Shown here in pieces: positions 9,486 through 22,273 of a stretch of DNA of 43,675 bases. The notes under the pieces are model-generated. The model did not search any database. It was not told the origin of the DNA and was given only the letters and a program-made list of their open reading frames with translations. Location: the NCBI GenBank assembly GCA_011947345.1, contig JAAVTG010000118.1, positions 1 to 43,675 on the forward strand, in the 5' to 3' direction. Positions within the stretch are counted from its first letter, which is position 1. Each line of letters begins with the position of its first letter. The position numbers were made by a program, and so were the translations under genes. Origin of the DNA: Phytophthora quininea (Eukaryota > Oomycota > Peronosporomycetes > Peronosporales > Peronosporaceae).

Positions 9486-11071
9486 ACCGTACCAATCCAC
9501 AAAAACACACTCCAAACCCCAACCAAGACCTAAACCCACACACACAATTGGGCCACAACTCCGCCAAAACCACCCCTCTGGCGTCCCACCACACCTCTAC
9601 ACAACCACGGATGTTGTTAGGCACCTCGAAGGTCGGGCCGTGCGTGGCGTCGCCCGTGTTGGGCACGGCGTTGGTGTAGCGCACACCCTTGTACGACTCG
9701 AAGTCGATCTCGCTCATGGGGCGCTCCGTGCTGCTGGCGGAGCCCATCGCGCCGGAGAGGGAGAGCTAGATCCGACCGCCTGCGCAGTTGAAGCTCCGAG
9801 GTGAAGTGGCGGCCATGGCAGGTGCTGCGTTGTCCGGTTGAAAGAGAGTCATTGTAGGACAAAACGGTATAAATTGGACATTTCCAGCCGGACAAATGGT
9901 GTTTACTAAGATTTTTGCTCACGTCCGGTTTCTGTTTGTTTGACGTGGCAGCTTCAACGTATTAGAAAGCAGATAGAACAAGCCGAGCGAGTTTGCCAAC
10001 CAAGAGCTTTCCTAGTGAAATGCTGGGATCATATTGCATACAATGAAGTAGGATCAATCCATCGTGGTGTTTTTGCCGAGTTTCCTAGCAATGATGAGAC
10101 GACACCAAGCAATGAAAGCGCTTCTTGCCGGACCACGTTCATGCTAGCAGCGCATTCGCTACGGTGATGACCCCACCATCGGCGTGCTTTGACAAGTAAG
10201 ATCAGACGCTCCTCTTCCAATTGCTGTCCAAATTGCTGTACACCGGTTCTGTGTGACTTACCCTTTCGCATTCAACTTTGAGATCGGATCGGCAGTGTCT
10301 CGCACGTGATGCGCACGCAGCACAGTTCCTCCTCGCCGGAAAAAGGCAACATCGCATCGCTCTTATGGCCGACGTGGATCTAGCCACCACGATAGGCGAC
10401 AGGAACAGCCTCCGTACACTACAGCGGTGAACCCGGCGATGGCTGTTGCTGAGCTGGTGTCTTGAGGCGAGTAATGGCGGAGTGGCCTGCTTGTTCTCGC
10501 GTATGTTGCAATAGATAACACTTTACCATACTGTGTGTGTGTTCTCTCGTTCCAAGCGCGTCTTGTGAGTGTGTTGTGAGTGTGCTAGCGATGCGAAATG
10601 CTATCTCGACCTGAAACGGGAAATGGCTGTTTGCTGGCTCGTTGCAAAGGACGGCGATACGCTAGTGCAACCGAACGGATCGAAGCTGGTCGGTAATAAG
10701 CTACTGAGCGCATCTAGTTCGCTTCCTTGTGTTCCCTCACCACCTTGCCTCTACTTGTCAGTGAACCCGCACGTCATCTGAAGTACATCTCATGACACAT
10801 CGTCCAGGTCCCCATGGGTCCGTTTCGCCCGTAGTTGTGGTGCGTAGGGCGTCAATGTCGGTTCGAGCCACGAAGTAGAGAGACGGGTTGGCCAATCGAG
10901 CGCATCGGCTTTCGTGTTTCGGCAGCGTCTGTGTGTATCGACGATAGTTTGTGAACACTGCACCAGTGAGCCAGAGTCGACGTGGGTAGCTGCTGTGTGT
11001 TAGTGTGCGGCAAAGGGCGTCGGCTGGCGAACAAAAAGGCAGGCGTGGGGGCAGCAAAAGAAGGAAAATGG

Positions 11072-11143
11072 AGCCCCCAGGCGGGATCGAACCACCGACC
11101 TTTCGCTTACGAAGCGAGTGCTCTACCACTGAGCTATAGGGGC
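11072..11143 (-). tRNA. tRNA-Thr(CGT), unit 5
   Basis: Full-length, with A and B boxes intact; two T runs follow within 20 bp. Confidence 0.94.
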
Positions 11144-11511
11144 TGCACGACTTCCACCACACGCAAGCTCCATCGCAAACGCAGACTCGCTCTGGATCAC
11201 ACCTCAAACACCAACCACGCCACCACAAAGACCACTGACAACACGTGCCGTTGCCCCACGCGCTGCCGCCGAGGTGTGTCTCTCTCCACCGACCCTTTCA
11301 GGCATCCTAGACCTTGCTTCCTTAGTCAGACCGACGCGCTCGCAGCGAGACGCCACGGTCTCGATGAAGACCCAAATGGCGCCACCATGGTGCAGGGTGT
11401 CGGGTAAAGTCTCGTAGACGTGGGAGGCAGGCGTCGGCGAGGCGTCTAAGCGCGTGAAAGGGACGGTTGTTCGAGGCGTGTGAGTTGGTGGGGAAGGGTT
11501 GATTTGGTGTC

Positions 11512-11581
11512 GGGGAATAGCTCAGTGGTAGAGCGCTGGATTCCAGTCCCAGCGGTCGGGGTTCGATCCCCTCTTCCCTCA
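11512..11581 (+). tRNA. tRNA-Trp(CCA), unit 5
   Basis: Four G in both runs, as in unit 2. Confidence 0.8.
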
Positions 11582-11793
11582 CCATTTGTTATGCTTATCG
11601 TCCTCGCCGAAAACGTTTTGCTCGTTTGCTTCTCCGTGCTCCATACACTCGTGTTTTCTTGAGCTCGCGTCGACATTGATTCTCCAACGTGACTTCACCT
11701 TACCGTCGGAGTCCGTGGCATCACCATACTGCTGGTCAGCGCGCTTGCGCAGTGCCTCGCTGCGGTTCCTCAGCAGTCAACGACTGGCGCCAC

Positions 11794-11843
11794 AAAAAGT
11801 GCGATACTTCTCGATTTATGCGTGTCATCCTTGCGCAGGGGCC

Positions 11844-11874
<31 letters not shown>

Positions 11875-11899
11875 TACGGATGACCACCGAAGTGGTTCC
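11794..11899 (-). ncRNA. U6 snRNA, unit 5
   Basis: Same gene body with a five-T terminator, as in unit 4. Confidence 0.95.
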
Positions 11900-12076
11900 T
11901 GCTACTCGGCCCTCGCGCGAGGCTATAAATGCTTTACTTGGGCCTCACATCCAGAACCACCGCACCACACCCCATGGGACATGCTCTGTCGGCACTGACG
12001 AGCAACGACAGTGGGAACAGGACTCGTCCAGTCGTGAAGCGCTGCCGTCCGTCAACGAGAACAAAGGAGGAAAAGT

Positions 12077-12157
12077 CGACAGCTGTGAGATTCGAACTCA
12101 CGCGGGTTGCCCCATTAACTTAGCAGGCTAACGCCTTAACCACTCGGCCAAGCTGTC
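12077..12157 (-). tRNA. tRNA-Ser(GCT), unit 5
   Basis: Identical gene body, four-T terminator. Confidence 0.96.
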
Positions 12158-13744
12158 ACCGTACCAATCCACAAAAACACACTCCAAACCCCAACCAAGA
12201 CCTAAACCCACACACACAATTGGGCCACAACTCCGCCAAAACCACCCCTCTGGCGTCCCACCACACCTCTACACAACCACGGATGTTGTTAGGCACCTCG
12301 AAGGTCGGGCCGTGCGTGGCGTCGCCCGTGTTGGGCACGGCGTTGGTGTAGCGCACACCCTTGTACGACTCGAAGTCGATCTCGCTCATGGGGCGCTCCG
12401 TGCTGCTGGCGGAGCCCATCGCGCCGGAGAGGGAGAGCTAGATCCGACCGCCTGCGCAGTTGAAGCTCCGAGGTGAAGTGGCGGCCATGGCAGGTGCTGC
12501 GTTGTCCGGTTGAAAGAGAGTCATTGTAGGACAAAACGGTATAAATTGGACATTTCCAGCCGGACAAATGGTGTTTACTAAGATTTTTGCTCACGTCCGG
12601 TTTCTGTTTGTTTGACGTGGCAGCTTCAACGTATTAGAAAGCAGATAGAACAAGCCGAGCGAGTTTGCCAACCAAGAGCTTTCCTAGTGAAATGCTGGGA
12701 TCATATTGCATACAATGAAGTAGGATCAATCCATCGTGGTGTTTTTGCCGAGTTTCCTAGCAATGATGAGACGACACCAAGCAATGAAAGCGCTTCTTGC
12801 CGGACCACGTTCATGCTAGCAGCGCATTCGCTACGGTGATGACCCCACCATCGGCGTGCTTTGACAAGTAAGATCAGACGCTCCTCTTCCAATTGCTGTC
12901 CAAATTGCTGTACACCGGTTCTGTGTGACTTACCCTTTCGCATTCAACTTTGAGATCGGATCGGCAGTGTCTCGCACGTGATGCGCACGCAGCACAGTTC
13001 CTCCTCGCCGGAAAAAGGCAACATCGCATCGCTCTTATGGCCGACGTGGATCTAGCCACCACGATAGGCGACAGGAACAGCCTCCGTACACTACAGCGGT
13101 GAACCCGGCGATGGCTGTTGCTGAGCTGGTGTCTTGAGGCGAGTAATGGCGGAGTGGCCTGCTTGTTCTCGCGTATGTTGCAATAGATAACACTTTACCA
13201 TACTGTGTGTGTGTTCTCTCGTTCCAAGCGCGTCTTGTGAGTGTGTTGTGAGTGTGCTAGCGATGCGAAATGCTATCTCGACCTGAAACGGGAAATGGCT
13301 GTTTGCTGGCTCGTTGCAAAGGACGGCGATACGCTAGTGCAACCGAACGGATCGAAGCTGGTCGGTAATAAGCTACTGAGCGCATCTAGTTCGCTTCCTT
13401 TGTGTTCCCTCACCACCTTGCCTCTACTTGTCAGTGAACCCGCACGTCATCTGAAGTACATCTCATGACACATCGTCCAGGTCCCCATGGGTCCGTTTCG
13501 CCCGTAGTTGTGGTGCGTAGGGCGTCAATGTCGGTTCGAGCCACGAAGTAGAGAGACGGGTTGGCCAATCGAGCGCATCGGCTTTCGTGTTTCGGCAGCG
13601 TCTGTGTGTATCGACGATAGTTTGTGAACACTGCACCAGTGAGCCAGAGTCGACGTGGGTAGCTGCTGTGTGTTAGTGTGCGGCAAAGGGCGTCGGCTGG
13701 CGAACAAAAAGGCAGGCGTGGGGGCAGCAAAAGAAGGAAAATGG

Positions 13745-13816
13745 AGCCCCCAGGCGGGATCGAACCACCGACCTTTCGCTTACGAAGCGAGTGCTCTACC
13801 ACTGAGCTATAGGGGC
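13745..13816 (-). tRNA. tRNA-Thr(CGT), unit 6
   Basis: Full-length copy with intact boxes and anticodon CGT. Confidence 0.94.
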
Positions 13817-14184
13817 TGCACGACTTCCACCACACGCAAGCTCCATCGCAAACGCAGACTCGCTCTGGATCACACCTCAAACACCAACCACGCCACCACA
13901 AAGACCACTGACAACACGTGCCGTTGCCCCACGCGCTGCCGCCGAGGTGTGTCTCTCTCCACCGACCCTTTCAGGCATCCTAGACCTTGCTTCCTTAGTC
14001 AGACCGACGCGCTCGCAGCGAGACGCCACGGTCTCGATGAAGACCCAAATGGCGCCACCATGGTGCAGGGTGTCGGGTAAAGTCTCGTAGACGTGGGAGG
14101 CAGGCGTCGGCGAGGCGTCTAAGCGCGTGAAAGGGACGGTTGTTCGAGGCGTGTGAGTTGGTGGGGAAGGGTTGATTTGGTGTC

Positions 14185-14256
14185 GGGGGAATAGCTCAGT
14201 GGTAGAGCGCTGGATTCCAGTCCCAGCGGTCGGGGGTTCGATCCCCTCTTCCCTCA
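14185..14256 (+). tRNA. tRNA-Trp(CCA), unit 6
   Basis: Full 72-nt form with five G in both runs, identical in body to unit 1. With unit 1, the best candidate for a working tRNA-Trp in the window. Confidence 0.87.
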
Positions 14257-14468
14257 CCATTTGTTATGCTTATCGTCCTCGCCGAAAACGTTTTGCTCGT
14301 TTGCTTCTCCGTGCTCCATACACTCGTGTTTTCTTGAGCTCGCGTCGACATTGATTCTCCAACGTGACTTCACCTTACCGTCGGAGTCCGTGGCATCACC
14401 ATACTGCTGGTCAGCGCGCTTGCGCAGTGCCTCGCTGCGGTTCCTCAGCAGTCAACGACTGGCGCCAC

Positions 14469-14518
14469 AAAAAGTGCGATACTTCTCGATTTATGCGTGT
14501 CATCCTTGCGCAGGGGCC

Positions 14519-14550
<32 letters not shown>

Positions 14551-14573
14551 CGGATGACCACCGAAGTGGTTCC
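14469..14573 (-). ncRNA. U6 snRNA, unit 6
   Basis: Five-T terminator; the A run after the 5' hairpin has four A, as in unit 1. Confidence 0.95.
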
Positions 14574-14750
14574 TGCTACTCGGCCCTCGCGCGAGGCTAT
14601 AAATGCTTTACTTGGGCCTCACATCCAGAACCACCGCACCACACCCCATGGGACATGCTCTGTCGGCACTGACGAGCAACGACAGTGGGAACAGGACTCG
14701 TCCAGTCGTGAAGCGCTGCCGTCCGTCAACGAGAACAAAGGAGGAAAAGT

Positions 14751-14831
14751 CGACAGCTGTGAGATTCGAACTCACGCGGGTTGCCCCATTAACTTAGCAG
14801 GCTAACGCCTTAACCACTCGGCCAAGCTGTC
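14751..14831 (-). tRNA. tRNA-Ser(GCT), unit 6
   Basis: Identical gene body, four-T terminator. Confidence 0.96.
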
Positions 14832-16405
14832 ACCGTACCAATCCACAAAAACACACTCCAAACCCCAACCAAGACCTAAACCCACACACACAATTGGGCC
14901 ACAACTCCGCCAAAACCACCCCTCTGGCGTCCCACCACACCTCTACACAACCACGGATGTTGTTAGGCACCTCGAAGGTCGGGCCGTGCGTGGCGTCGCC
15001 CGTGTTGGGCACGGCGTTGGTGTAGCGCACACCCTTGTACGACTCGAAGTCGATCTCGCTCATGGGGCGCTCCGTGCTGCTGGCGGAGCCCATCGCGCCG
15101 GAGAGGGAGAGCTAGATCCGACCGCCTGCGCAGTTGAAGCTCCGAGGTGAAGTGGCGGCCATGGCAGGTGCTGCGTTGTCCGGTTGAAAGAGAGTCATTG
15201 TAGGACAAAACGGTATAAATTGGACATTTCCAGCCGGACAAATGGTGTTTACTAAGATTTTTCTCACGTCCGGTTTCTGTTTGTTTGACGTGGCAGCTTC
15301 AACGTATTAGAAAGCAGATAGAACAAGCCGAGCGAGTTTGCCAACCAAGAGCTTTCCTAGTGAAATGCTGGGATCATATTGCATACAATGAAGTAGGATC
15401 AATCCATCGTGGTGTTTTTGCCGAGTTTCCTAGCAATGATGAGACGACACCAAGCAATGAAAGCGCTTCTTGCCGGACCACGTTCATGCTAGCAGCGCAT
15501 TCGCTACGGTGATGACCCCACCATCGGCGTGCTTTGACAAGTAAGATCAGACGCTCCTCTTCCAATTGCTGTCCAAATTGCTGTACACCGGTTCTGTGTG
15601 ACTTACCCTTTCGCATTCAACTTTGAGATCGGATCGGCAGTGTCTCGCACGTGATGCGCACGCAGCACAGTTCCTCCTCGCCGGAAAAAGGCAACATCGC
15701 ATCGCTGTTATGGCCGACGTGGATCTAGCCACCACGATAGGCGACAGGAACAGCCTCCGTACACTACAGCGGTGAACCCGGCGATGGCTGTTGCTGAGCT
15801 GGTGTCTTGAGGCGAGTAATGGCGGAGTGGCCTGCTTGTTCTCGCGTATGTTGCAATAGATAATACCATACTGTGTGGTGTTCTCTCGTTCCAAGCGCGT
15901 CTTGTGAGTGTGTGTGAGTGTGCTAGCGATGCGAAATGCTATCTCGACCTGAAACGGGAAATGGCTGTTTGCTGGCTCGTTGCAAAGGACGGCGATACGC
16001 TAGTGCAACCGAACGGATCGAAGCTGGTCGGTAATAAGCTACTGAGCGCATCTAGTTCGCTTCCTTTGTGTTCCTCACCTTTGCCTCTACTTGTCAGTGA
16101 ACCCGCACGTCATCTGAAGTACATCTCATGACACATCGTCCAGGTCCCCATGGGTCCGTTTCGCCCGTAGTTGTGGTGCGTAGGGCGTCAATGTCGGTTC
16201 GAGCCACGAAGTAGAGACGGGTTGGCCAATCGAGCGCATCGGCTTTCGTGTTTCGGCAGCGTCTGTGTGTATCGACGATAGTTTGTGAACACTGCACCAG
16301 TGAGCCAGAGTCGACGTGGGTAGCTGCTGTGTGTTAGTGTGCGGCAAAGGGCGTCGGCTGGCGAACAAAAAGGCAGGCGTGGGGGCAGCAAAAGGAGGAA
16401 AATGG

Positions 16406-16477
16406 AGCCCCCAGGCGGGATCGAACCACCGACCTTTCGCTTACGAAGCGAGTGCTCTACCACTGAGCTATAGGGGC
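16406..16477 (-). tRNA. tRNA-Thr(CGT), unit 7
   Basis: Full-length copy. The 3' flank differs by one base (AAGGAGG instead of AAGAAGG on the plus strand), a variant also seen in units 8, 9, 10 and 12. Confidence 0.94.
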
Positions 16478-16845
16478 TGCACGACTTCCACCACACGCAA
16501 GCTCCATCGCAAACGCAGACTCGCTCTGGATCACACCTCAAACACCAACCACGCCACCACAAAGACCACTGACAACACGTGCCGTTGCCCCACGCGCTGC
16601 CGCCGAGGTGTGTCTCTCTCCACCGACCCTTTCAGGCATCCTAGACCTTGCTTCCTTAGTCAGACCGACGCGCTCGCAGCGAGACGCCACGGTCTCGATG
16701 AAGACCCAAATGGCGCCACCATGGTGCAGGGTGTCGGGTAAAGTCTCGTAGACGTGGGAGGCAGGCGTCGGCGAGGCGTCTAAGCGCGTGAAAGGGACGG
16801 TTGTTCGAGGCGTGTGAGTTGGTGGGGAAGGGTTGATTTGGTGTC

Positions 16846-16915
16846 GGGGAATAGCTCAGTGGTAGAGCGCTGGATTCCAGTCCCAGCGGTCGGGGTTCGA
16901 TCCCCTCTTCCCTCA
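16846..16915 (+). tRNA. tRNA-Trp(CCA), unit 7
   Basis: Four G in both runs, as in unit 2. Confidence 0.8.
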
Positions 16916-17127
16916 CCATTTGTTATGCTTATCGTCCTCGCCGAAAACGTTTTGCTCGTTTGCTTCTCCGTGCTCCATACACTCGTGTTTTCTTGAGCTC
17001 GCGTCGACATTGATTCTCCAACGTGACTTCACCTTACCGTCGGAGTCCGTGGCATCACCATACTGCTGGTCAGCGCGCTTGCGCAGTGCCTCGCTGCGGT
17101 TCCTCAGCAGTCAACGACTGGCGCCAC

Positions 17128-17176
17128 AAAAGTGCGATACTTCTCGATTTATGCGTGTCATCCTTGCGCAGGGGCC

Positions 17177-17207
<31 letters not shown>

Positions 17208-17232
17208 TACGGATGACCACCGAAGTGGTTCC
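17128..17232 (-). ncRNA. U6 snRNA, unit 7
   Basis: Four-T terminator; gene body as in unit 2. Confidence 0.95.
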
Positions 17233-17409
17233 TGCTACTCGGCCCTCGCGCGAGGCTATAAATGCTTTACTTGGGCCTCACATCCAGAACCACCGCACCA
17301 CACCCCATGGGACATGCTCTGTCGGCACTGACGAGCAACGACAGTGGGAACAGGACTCGTCCAGTCGTGAAGCGCTGCCGTCCGTCAACGAGAACAAAGG
17401 AGGAAAAGT

Positions 17410-17490
17410 CGACAGCTGTGAGATTCGAACTCACGCGGGTTGCCCCATTAACTTAGCAGGCTAACGCCTTAACCACTCGGCCAAGCTGTC
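17410..17490 (-). tRNA. tRNA-Ser(GCT), unit 7
   Basis: Identical gene body, four-T terminator. Confidence 0.96.
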
Positions 17491-19075
17491 ACCGTACCAA
17501 TCCACAAAAACACACTCCAAACCCCAACCAAGACCTAAACCCACACACACAATTGGGCCACAACTCCGCCAAAACCACCCCTCTGGCGTCCCACCACACC
17601 TCTACACAACCACGGATGTTGTTAGGCACCTCGAAGGTCGGGCCGTGCGTGGCGTCGCCCGTGTTGGGCACGGCGTTGGTGTAGCGCACACCCTTGTACG
17701 ACTCGAAGTCGATCTCGCTCATGGGGCGCTCCGTGCTGCTGGCGGAGCCCATCGCGCCGGAGAGGGAGAGCTAGATCCGACCGCCTGCGCAGTTGAAGCT
17801 CCGAGGTGAAGTGGCGGCCATGGCAGGTGCTGCGTTGTCCGGTTGAAAGAGAGTCATTGTAGGACAAAACGGTATAAATTGGACATTTCCAGCCGGACAA
17901 ATGGTGTTTACTAAGATTTTTGCTCACGTCCGGTTTCTGTTTGTTTGACGTGGCAGCTTCAACGTATTAGAAAGCAGATAGAACAAGCCGAGCGAGTTTG
18001 CCAACCAAGAGCTTTCCTAGTGAAATGCTGGGATCATATTGCATACAATGAAGTAGGATCAATCCATCGTGGTGTTTTTGCCGAGTTTCCTAGCAATGAT
18101 GAGACGACACCAAGCAATGAAAGCGCTTCTTGCCGGACCACGTTCATGCTAGCAGCGCATTCGCTACGGTGATGACCCCACCATCGGCGTGCTTTGACAA
18201 GTAAGATCAGACGCTCCTCTTCCAATTGCTGTCCAAATTGCTGTACACCGGTTCTGTGTGACTTACCCTTTCGCATTCAACTTTGAGATCGGATCGGCAG
18301 TGTCTCGCACGTGATGCGCACGCAGCACAGTTCCTCCTCGCCGGAAAAAGGCAACATCGCATCGCTCTTATGGCCGACGTGGATCTAGCCACCACGATAG
18401 GCGACAGGAACAGCCTCCGTACACTACAGCGGTGAACCCGGCGATGGCTGTTGCTGAGCTGGTGTCTTGAGGCGAGTAATGGCGGAGTGGCCTGCTTGTT
18501 CTCGCGTATGTTGCAATAGATAACACTTTACCATACTGTGTGTGTTCTCTCGTTCCAAGCGCGTCTTGTGAGTGTGTTGTGAGTGTGCTAGCGATGCGAA
18601 ATGCTATCTCGACCTGAAACGGGAAATGGCTGTTTGCTGGCTCGTTGCAAAGGACGGCGATACGCTAGTGCAACCGAACGGATCGAAGCTGGTCGGTAAT
18701 AAGCTACTGAGCGCATCTAGTTCGCTTCCTTTGTGTCCCCTCACCACCTTGCCTCTACTTGTCAGTGAACCCGCACGTCATCTGAAGTACATCTCATGAC
18801 ACATCGTCCAGGTCCCCATGGGTCCGTTTCGCCCGCAGTTGTGGTGCGTAGGGCGTCAATGTCGGTTCGAGCCACGAAGTAGAGAGACGGGTTGGCCAAT
18901 CGAGCGCATCGGCTTTCGTGTTTCGGCAGCGTCTGTGTGTATCGACGATAGTTTGTGAACACTGCACCGGTGAGCCAGAGTCGACGTGGGTAGCTGCTGT
19001 GTGTTAGTGTGCGGCAAAGGGCGTCGGCTGGCGAACAAAAAGGCAGGCGTGGGGGCAGCAAAAGGAGGAAAATGG

Positions 19076-19147
19076 AGCCCCCAGGCGGGATCGAACCACC
19101 GACCTTTCGCTTACGAAGCGAGTGCTCTACCACTGAGCTATAGGGGC
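19076..19147 (-). tRNA. tRNA-Thr(CGT), unit 8
   Basis: Full-length and unaffected by the Helitron that splits its divergent partner tRNA-Trp. Confidence 0.94.
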
Positions 19148-19515
19148 TGCACGACTTCCACCACACGCAAGCTCCATCGCAAACGCAGACTCGCTCTGGA
19201 TCACACCTCAAACACCAACCACGCCACCACAAAGACCACTGACAACACGTGCCGTTGCCCCACGCGCTGCCGCCGAGGTGTGTCTCTCTCCACCGACCCT
19301 TTCAGGCATCCTAGACCTTGCTTCCTTAGTCAGACCGACGCGCTCGCAGCGAGACGCCACGGTCTCGATGAAGACCCAAATGGCGCCACCATGGTGCAGG
19401 GTGTCGGGTAAAGTCTCGTAGACGTGGGAGGCAGGCGTCGGCGAGGCGTCTAAGCGCGTGAAAGGGACGGTTGTTCGAGGCGTGTGAGTTGGTGGGGAAG
19501 GGTTGATTTGGTGTC

Positions 19516-19521
19516 GGGGAA
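19516..19521 (+). pseudogene. 5' stub of tRNA-Trp left of Helitron, unit 8
   Basis: Only the 5' acceptor strand (GGGGAA) remains before the Helitron 5' TC at 19522. The matching stubs in units 9 and 10 are 24938-24944 and 30360-30366, each with five G. Confidence 0.85.
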
Positions 19522-19841
19522 TCTTAGACTACTACAAGAGACTTGCTGTCTGTCCGTTTGTCTGTCGGTCCGTCGCCGAGTTTCGATGGACAAGATCCGG
19601 CGCTGCCATTGGCTGCCGAGCGCCAGCGACGGCGGCGCCCATTCGCCGAAAGAGTTTCGGCCAATCGCTGCCGAGCGGAGCGAAGGCGGCCCGAGACGTG
19701 GACCACACCAATAGTAGGGTGGTCCACACCAAACGTACTTAATGAAGAGGTCGACAGTAGTCCCCACATTCGTAGTCCACACACAACCAAACCCAAACGC
19801 GATGGAGCGTGGGAACGTTACCTGCGCTCGCTTGCGAAACG

Positions 19842-22019
19842 ATGCTATACAAGGACATCCCCAAGGAGTTCGTTTGGAAAGAGAAGTAGTGGGTTCGGCG
19901 CAAGCAGAAGAGAGAGGCACTAGAAAGAATAATCCATGTAACCTTCCCGGACGCCGAGAAGTTTTTCCTCCGAATATTGCTCTGTAATCGAAGAGAGCCT
20001 ACATCGTTCGAGTTTACGGACAGTTAACGGCGTCGTATGTCCCACGTTTTGGGACGCAGCGTTACAATTGGGATATCTTGACAACGATCAAGAGTGGGCT
20101 GCATGCATGACAGAGGCTGCAAGTTTTCAGATGCCATACCAACTTCGACAGCTCTTCAGTACACAGTTAGTGTACTCGATGCCAAGAGATGTCCGTGGGT
20201 TGTGGGACCAATTCTATGAGGAATTGAATCGGGACATAGCGCATAAGCACCGGGATCTCCCCAAGTCTACACGGGAGACTGTGGTGTTGTTTGAGACGCT
20301 AAAAGCGTGAACGATTTGCTAAAGGTGAGTGGGTATGCTGTGACCGATCTTGACCTTCCGCAGTTGAGTGATTTCCCGAGTTTGGTTCGACAGTCTCTTC
20401 TCGACAACAATCTCATACGCCGCGAGAAAAGCTACAGCGCAAGGACATTGGAGGCTATTGTTCGCGACGAGGCCAAACTCAACGAAGGGCAGAAAGCCGT
20501 ATTCGACCAGATCATACAAGCCGTCGAAGCCGAGTTAGGACATGAGGTATCGACGGCCAGCGCTTCGCGTAACGACGGGGCAGGTCATCCACGCGGGAAG
20601 TTTCACAAAAGCTTTTCTTTGTTGATGGGCCTGGTGGGACGGGAAAGTCTACATTACTTCGACACATTTTGGCCAGGGTGCGTCTGGATGGGAAGATTGC
20701 ACTTGCTGTTGCGTCCAATGGAATTGCATCTCCACTCCCCATGGGCGGGCGTACGGCGCATTCTACTGTCAAAATTCCGCTGAAACTGGACAAGGATTCT
20801 ACGTGTTCGATTTTCAAACAATCGCACCTGCGCAAGCTTATCCAGCAGACCAGTTTGGTCATTTGGGATGAAGCTCCGATGACGCATCGCCACGCGTTTG
20901 AGGCTGTCGACCGAACGCTACGGGACATTATGGATAACCCCAGGGAGCTTTTCGGCGGAAAGGTTTTTGTGCTCTCAGGAGATTTCCGCCAGATCCTTCC
21001 TGTCGTGAAGAGAGGCACGCCCGCAGAAACGATAAACGCGTGTATAAAGGAATCGCCTCTGTGGAGACACTTTTTGCAGGTTCGGTTAACACAGAATATG
21101 CGCATTGGGAGCGAGGGGACAGGAGAAAGCGACGAGAATATCCTGTCTTTCTCTGAGTTTTTGCTTGCCGTTGGGGAGGGTCGGCACGGAAAACGAGCTG
21201 ATCTTGGCAATGACTACATCAAGATTCCAGCTGATATGCTGATCCCGAATCCTCCTGTAGAAGACGACGAGGACGAGGAAATAGCTCCAGGGGCAATACC
21301 AAGGGGTATGACCCGCATCATTGACGCAATGTATGCCGACGTTGCCAATCCAGAGGTTGCAACGGATGATTATTTTGCCAGTCGGACGATTTTGACGACT
21401 ACGAACGAGACGGTACGGAGAATCAACGAGGCAGTCGCAGCTCGACTTCCGGAGACAGCGCGGGAGTATTTGTCGGTGGACTCGGTAGAAGATGACGACG
21501 GAACGTTTTTCGAGCAGGAGCTCCTCCACTTGGTGAACGTGAACGGGATTCCACCTCACAGACTACTGCTCAAGAAGGGCATCCCCATCATGATGATGAG
21601 AAATCTGAACCCGGATCTTGACTGTGCAACGGAACGCGTCTACGAATCGTCGACTTGAAGGACCACGTCATTCGAGCAACAATTATGACTGGAGAACCAA
21701 CAGGCCAAGAAGTACTCATCCCGAGAATTATGTTCGTGAGCGACGACGACAGCTCCGATTTCCCCTTCCGGCTACGACGAAAGCAGTTCCCCATGCAACC
21801 AGCATTCGCCATGACGATTAACAAGGCCCAAGGTCAGACGGTGTTAAACTTGAGGCTGTACTTGGCTTCCCGTGCTTTTCCCATCGCCAGTTGTATGTGG
21901 CGTTGTCTCGCGTGACGTCCCGAAGCAAGTTCAAGGCGTTGATTGAGTATCCAGAGTTCGTAGACCCGGACGGAGGAGTGTATACGAGAAACATCGTGTA
22001 CACGCAGATTTTCGATTAG
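19842..22019 (+). pseudogene. Helitron Pif1-like helicase remnant, copy 1
   Basis: This is the C-terminal half of a Rep-helicase protein (5'-3' DNA helicase of rolling-circle transposition). The first homology is the typical Helitron YKDIPKEFVWKEK linker, followed by an in-frame TAG and then FFLRILL and LRTVNGVVCPTF. Helicase motifs: Walker A GPGGTGKST, Walker B VIWDE, GDFRQILPV, LTQNMR, AMTINKAQGQT and finally LYVALSRV, which lies in the next frame before the stop at 22017. Private changes: two bases lost near 20009, and G-run and T-run changes near 20577 and 21072. A long continuous frame covers 20669-21658. Confidence 0.88.
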
Positions 22020-22245
22020 GAGTTGAGTTGCATTTCTAGGCTAGATGTAGTAGCTTGCCACTGCGAAGTAGAACCTAGCTTTATGTTGGACAAATGGCAC
22101 TTGGCAATTTTCATGTGTTTATAAAGCATTTTATACGCCTGTATGTTTTAGATTGCACTACTTAGTAGTTCGTGTAAAGCTAAATCATCCCGCCGGAGCG
22201 AAGCGGAGGCGGGCGGTCCACACAGCTACATCCAACCATAACCCA
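22020..22245 (+). other. Helitron 3' non-coding region (copy 1)
   Basis: AT-richer stretch of ~180 bp after the helicase stop, then a GC-rich palindromic block (CCGCC-GGAGCGAAGCGGAGGCGGG) near 22190-22216 and GGTCCACAC. A similar GAGCGGAGCGAAGGCGG block and GTGGACCACACC lie near the element's 5' end (~19670-19735). These are likely subterminal signals. The same holds in copies 2 and 3. Confidence 0.6.
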
Positions 22246-22273
22246 CCGCCGCGTAGCGGCGGCGCTCGGCTAG

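Larger units (their letters stand above)
8006..10674. repeat. Tandem unit 4
   Basis: Complete 2669-bp copy. It has a private shortening of the A run left of tRNA-Thr (near 8366) and five A in the U6 terminator run. Confidence 0.97.
10675..13346. repeat. Tandem unit 5
   Basis: Complete 2672-bp copy, close to unit 4 in sequence, including the five-A U6 terminator run. Confidence 0.97.
13347..16012. repeat. Tandem unit 6
   Basis: Complete 2666-bp copy. Its right part has private small deletions near 15262, 15864 and 15910. It carries a full-length tRNA-Trp with five G in both runs. Confidence 0.97.
16013..18677. repeat. Tandem unit 7
   Basis: Complete 2665-bp copy, the last before the Helitron-bearing units. 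It lacks one GA of the GAGAGA run near 16212, a deletion shared only with unit 9. Confidence 0.97.
19522..22273 (+). mobile_element. Helitron, copy 1 (in tRNA-Trp of unit 8)
   Basis: 2752-bp element with all Helitron hallmarks: 5' TC (TCTTAGACTACT), 3' CTAG, no target duplication, and insertion between A and T (host GGGGAA|TAGCTC). A perfect 7-bp hairpin CCGCCGC-GTA-GCGGCGG (22246-22262) stands 7 bases before CTAG. Inside is a Pif1-type helicase remnant in the same orientation. Rep (HUH nuclease) sequence is missing: only ~320 bp separate the 5' end from the first helicase-protein homology. It is therefore a defective member of an autonomous family that should exist elsewhere in the genome. 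Confidence 0.93.
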
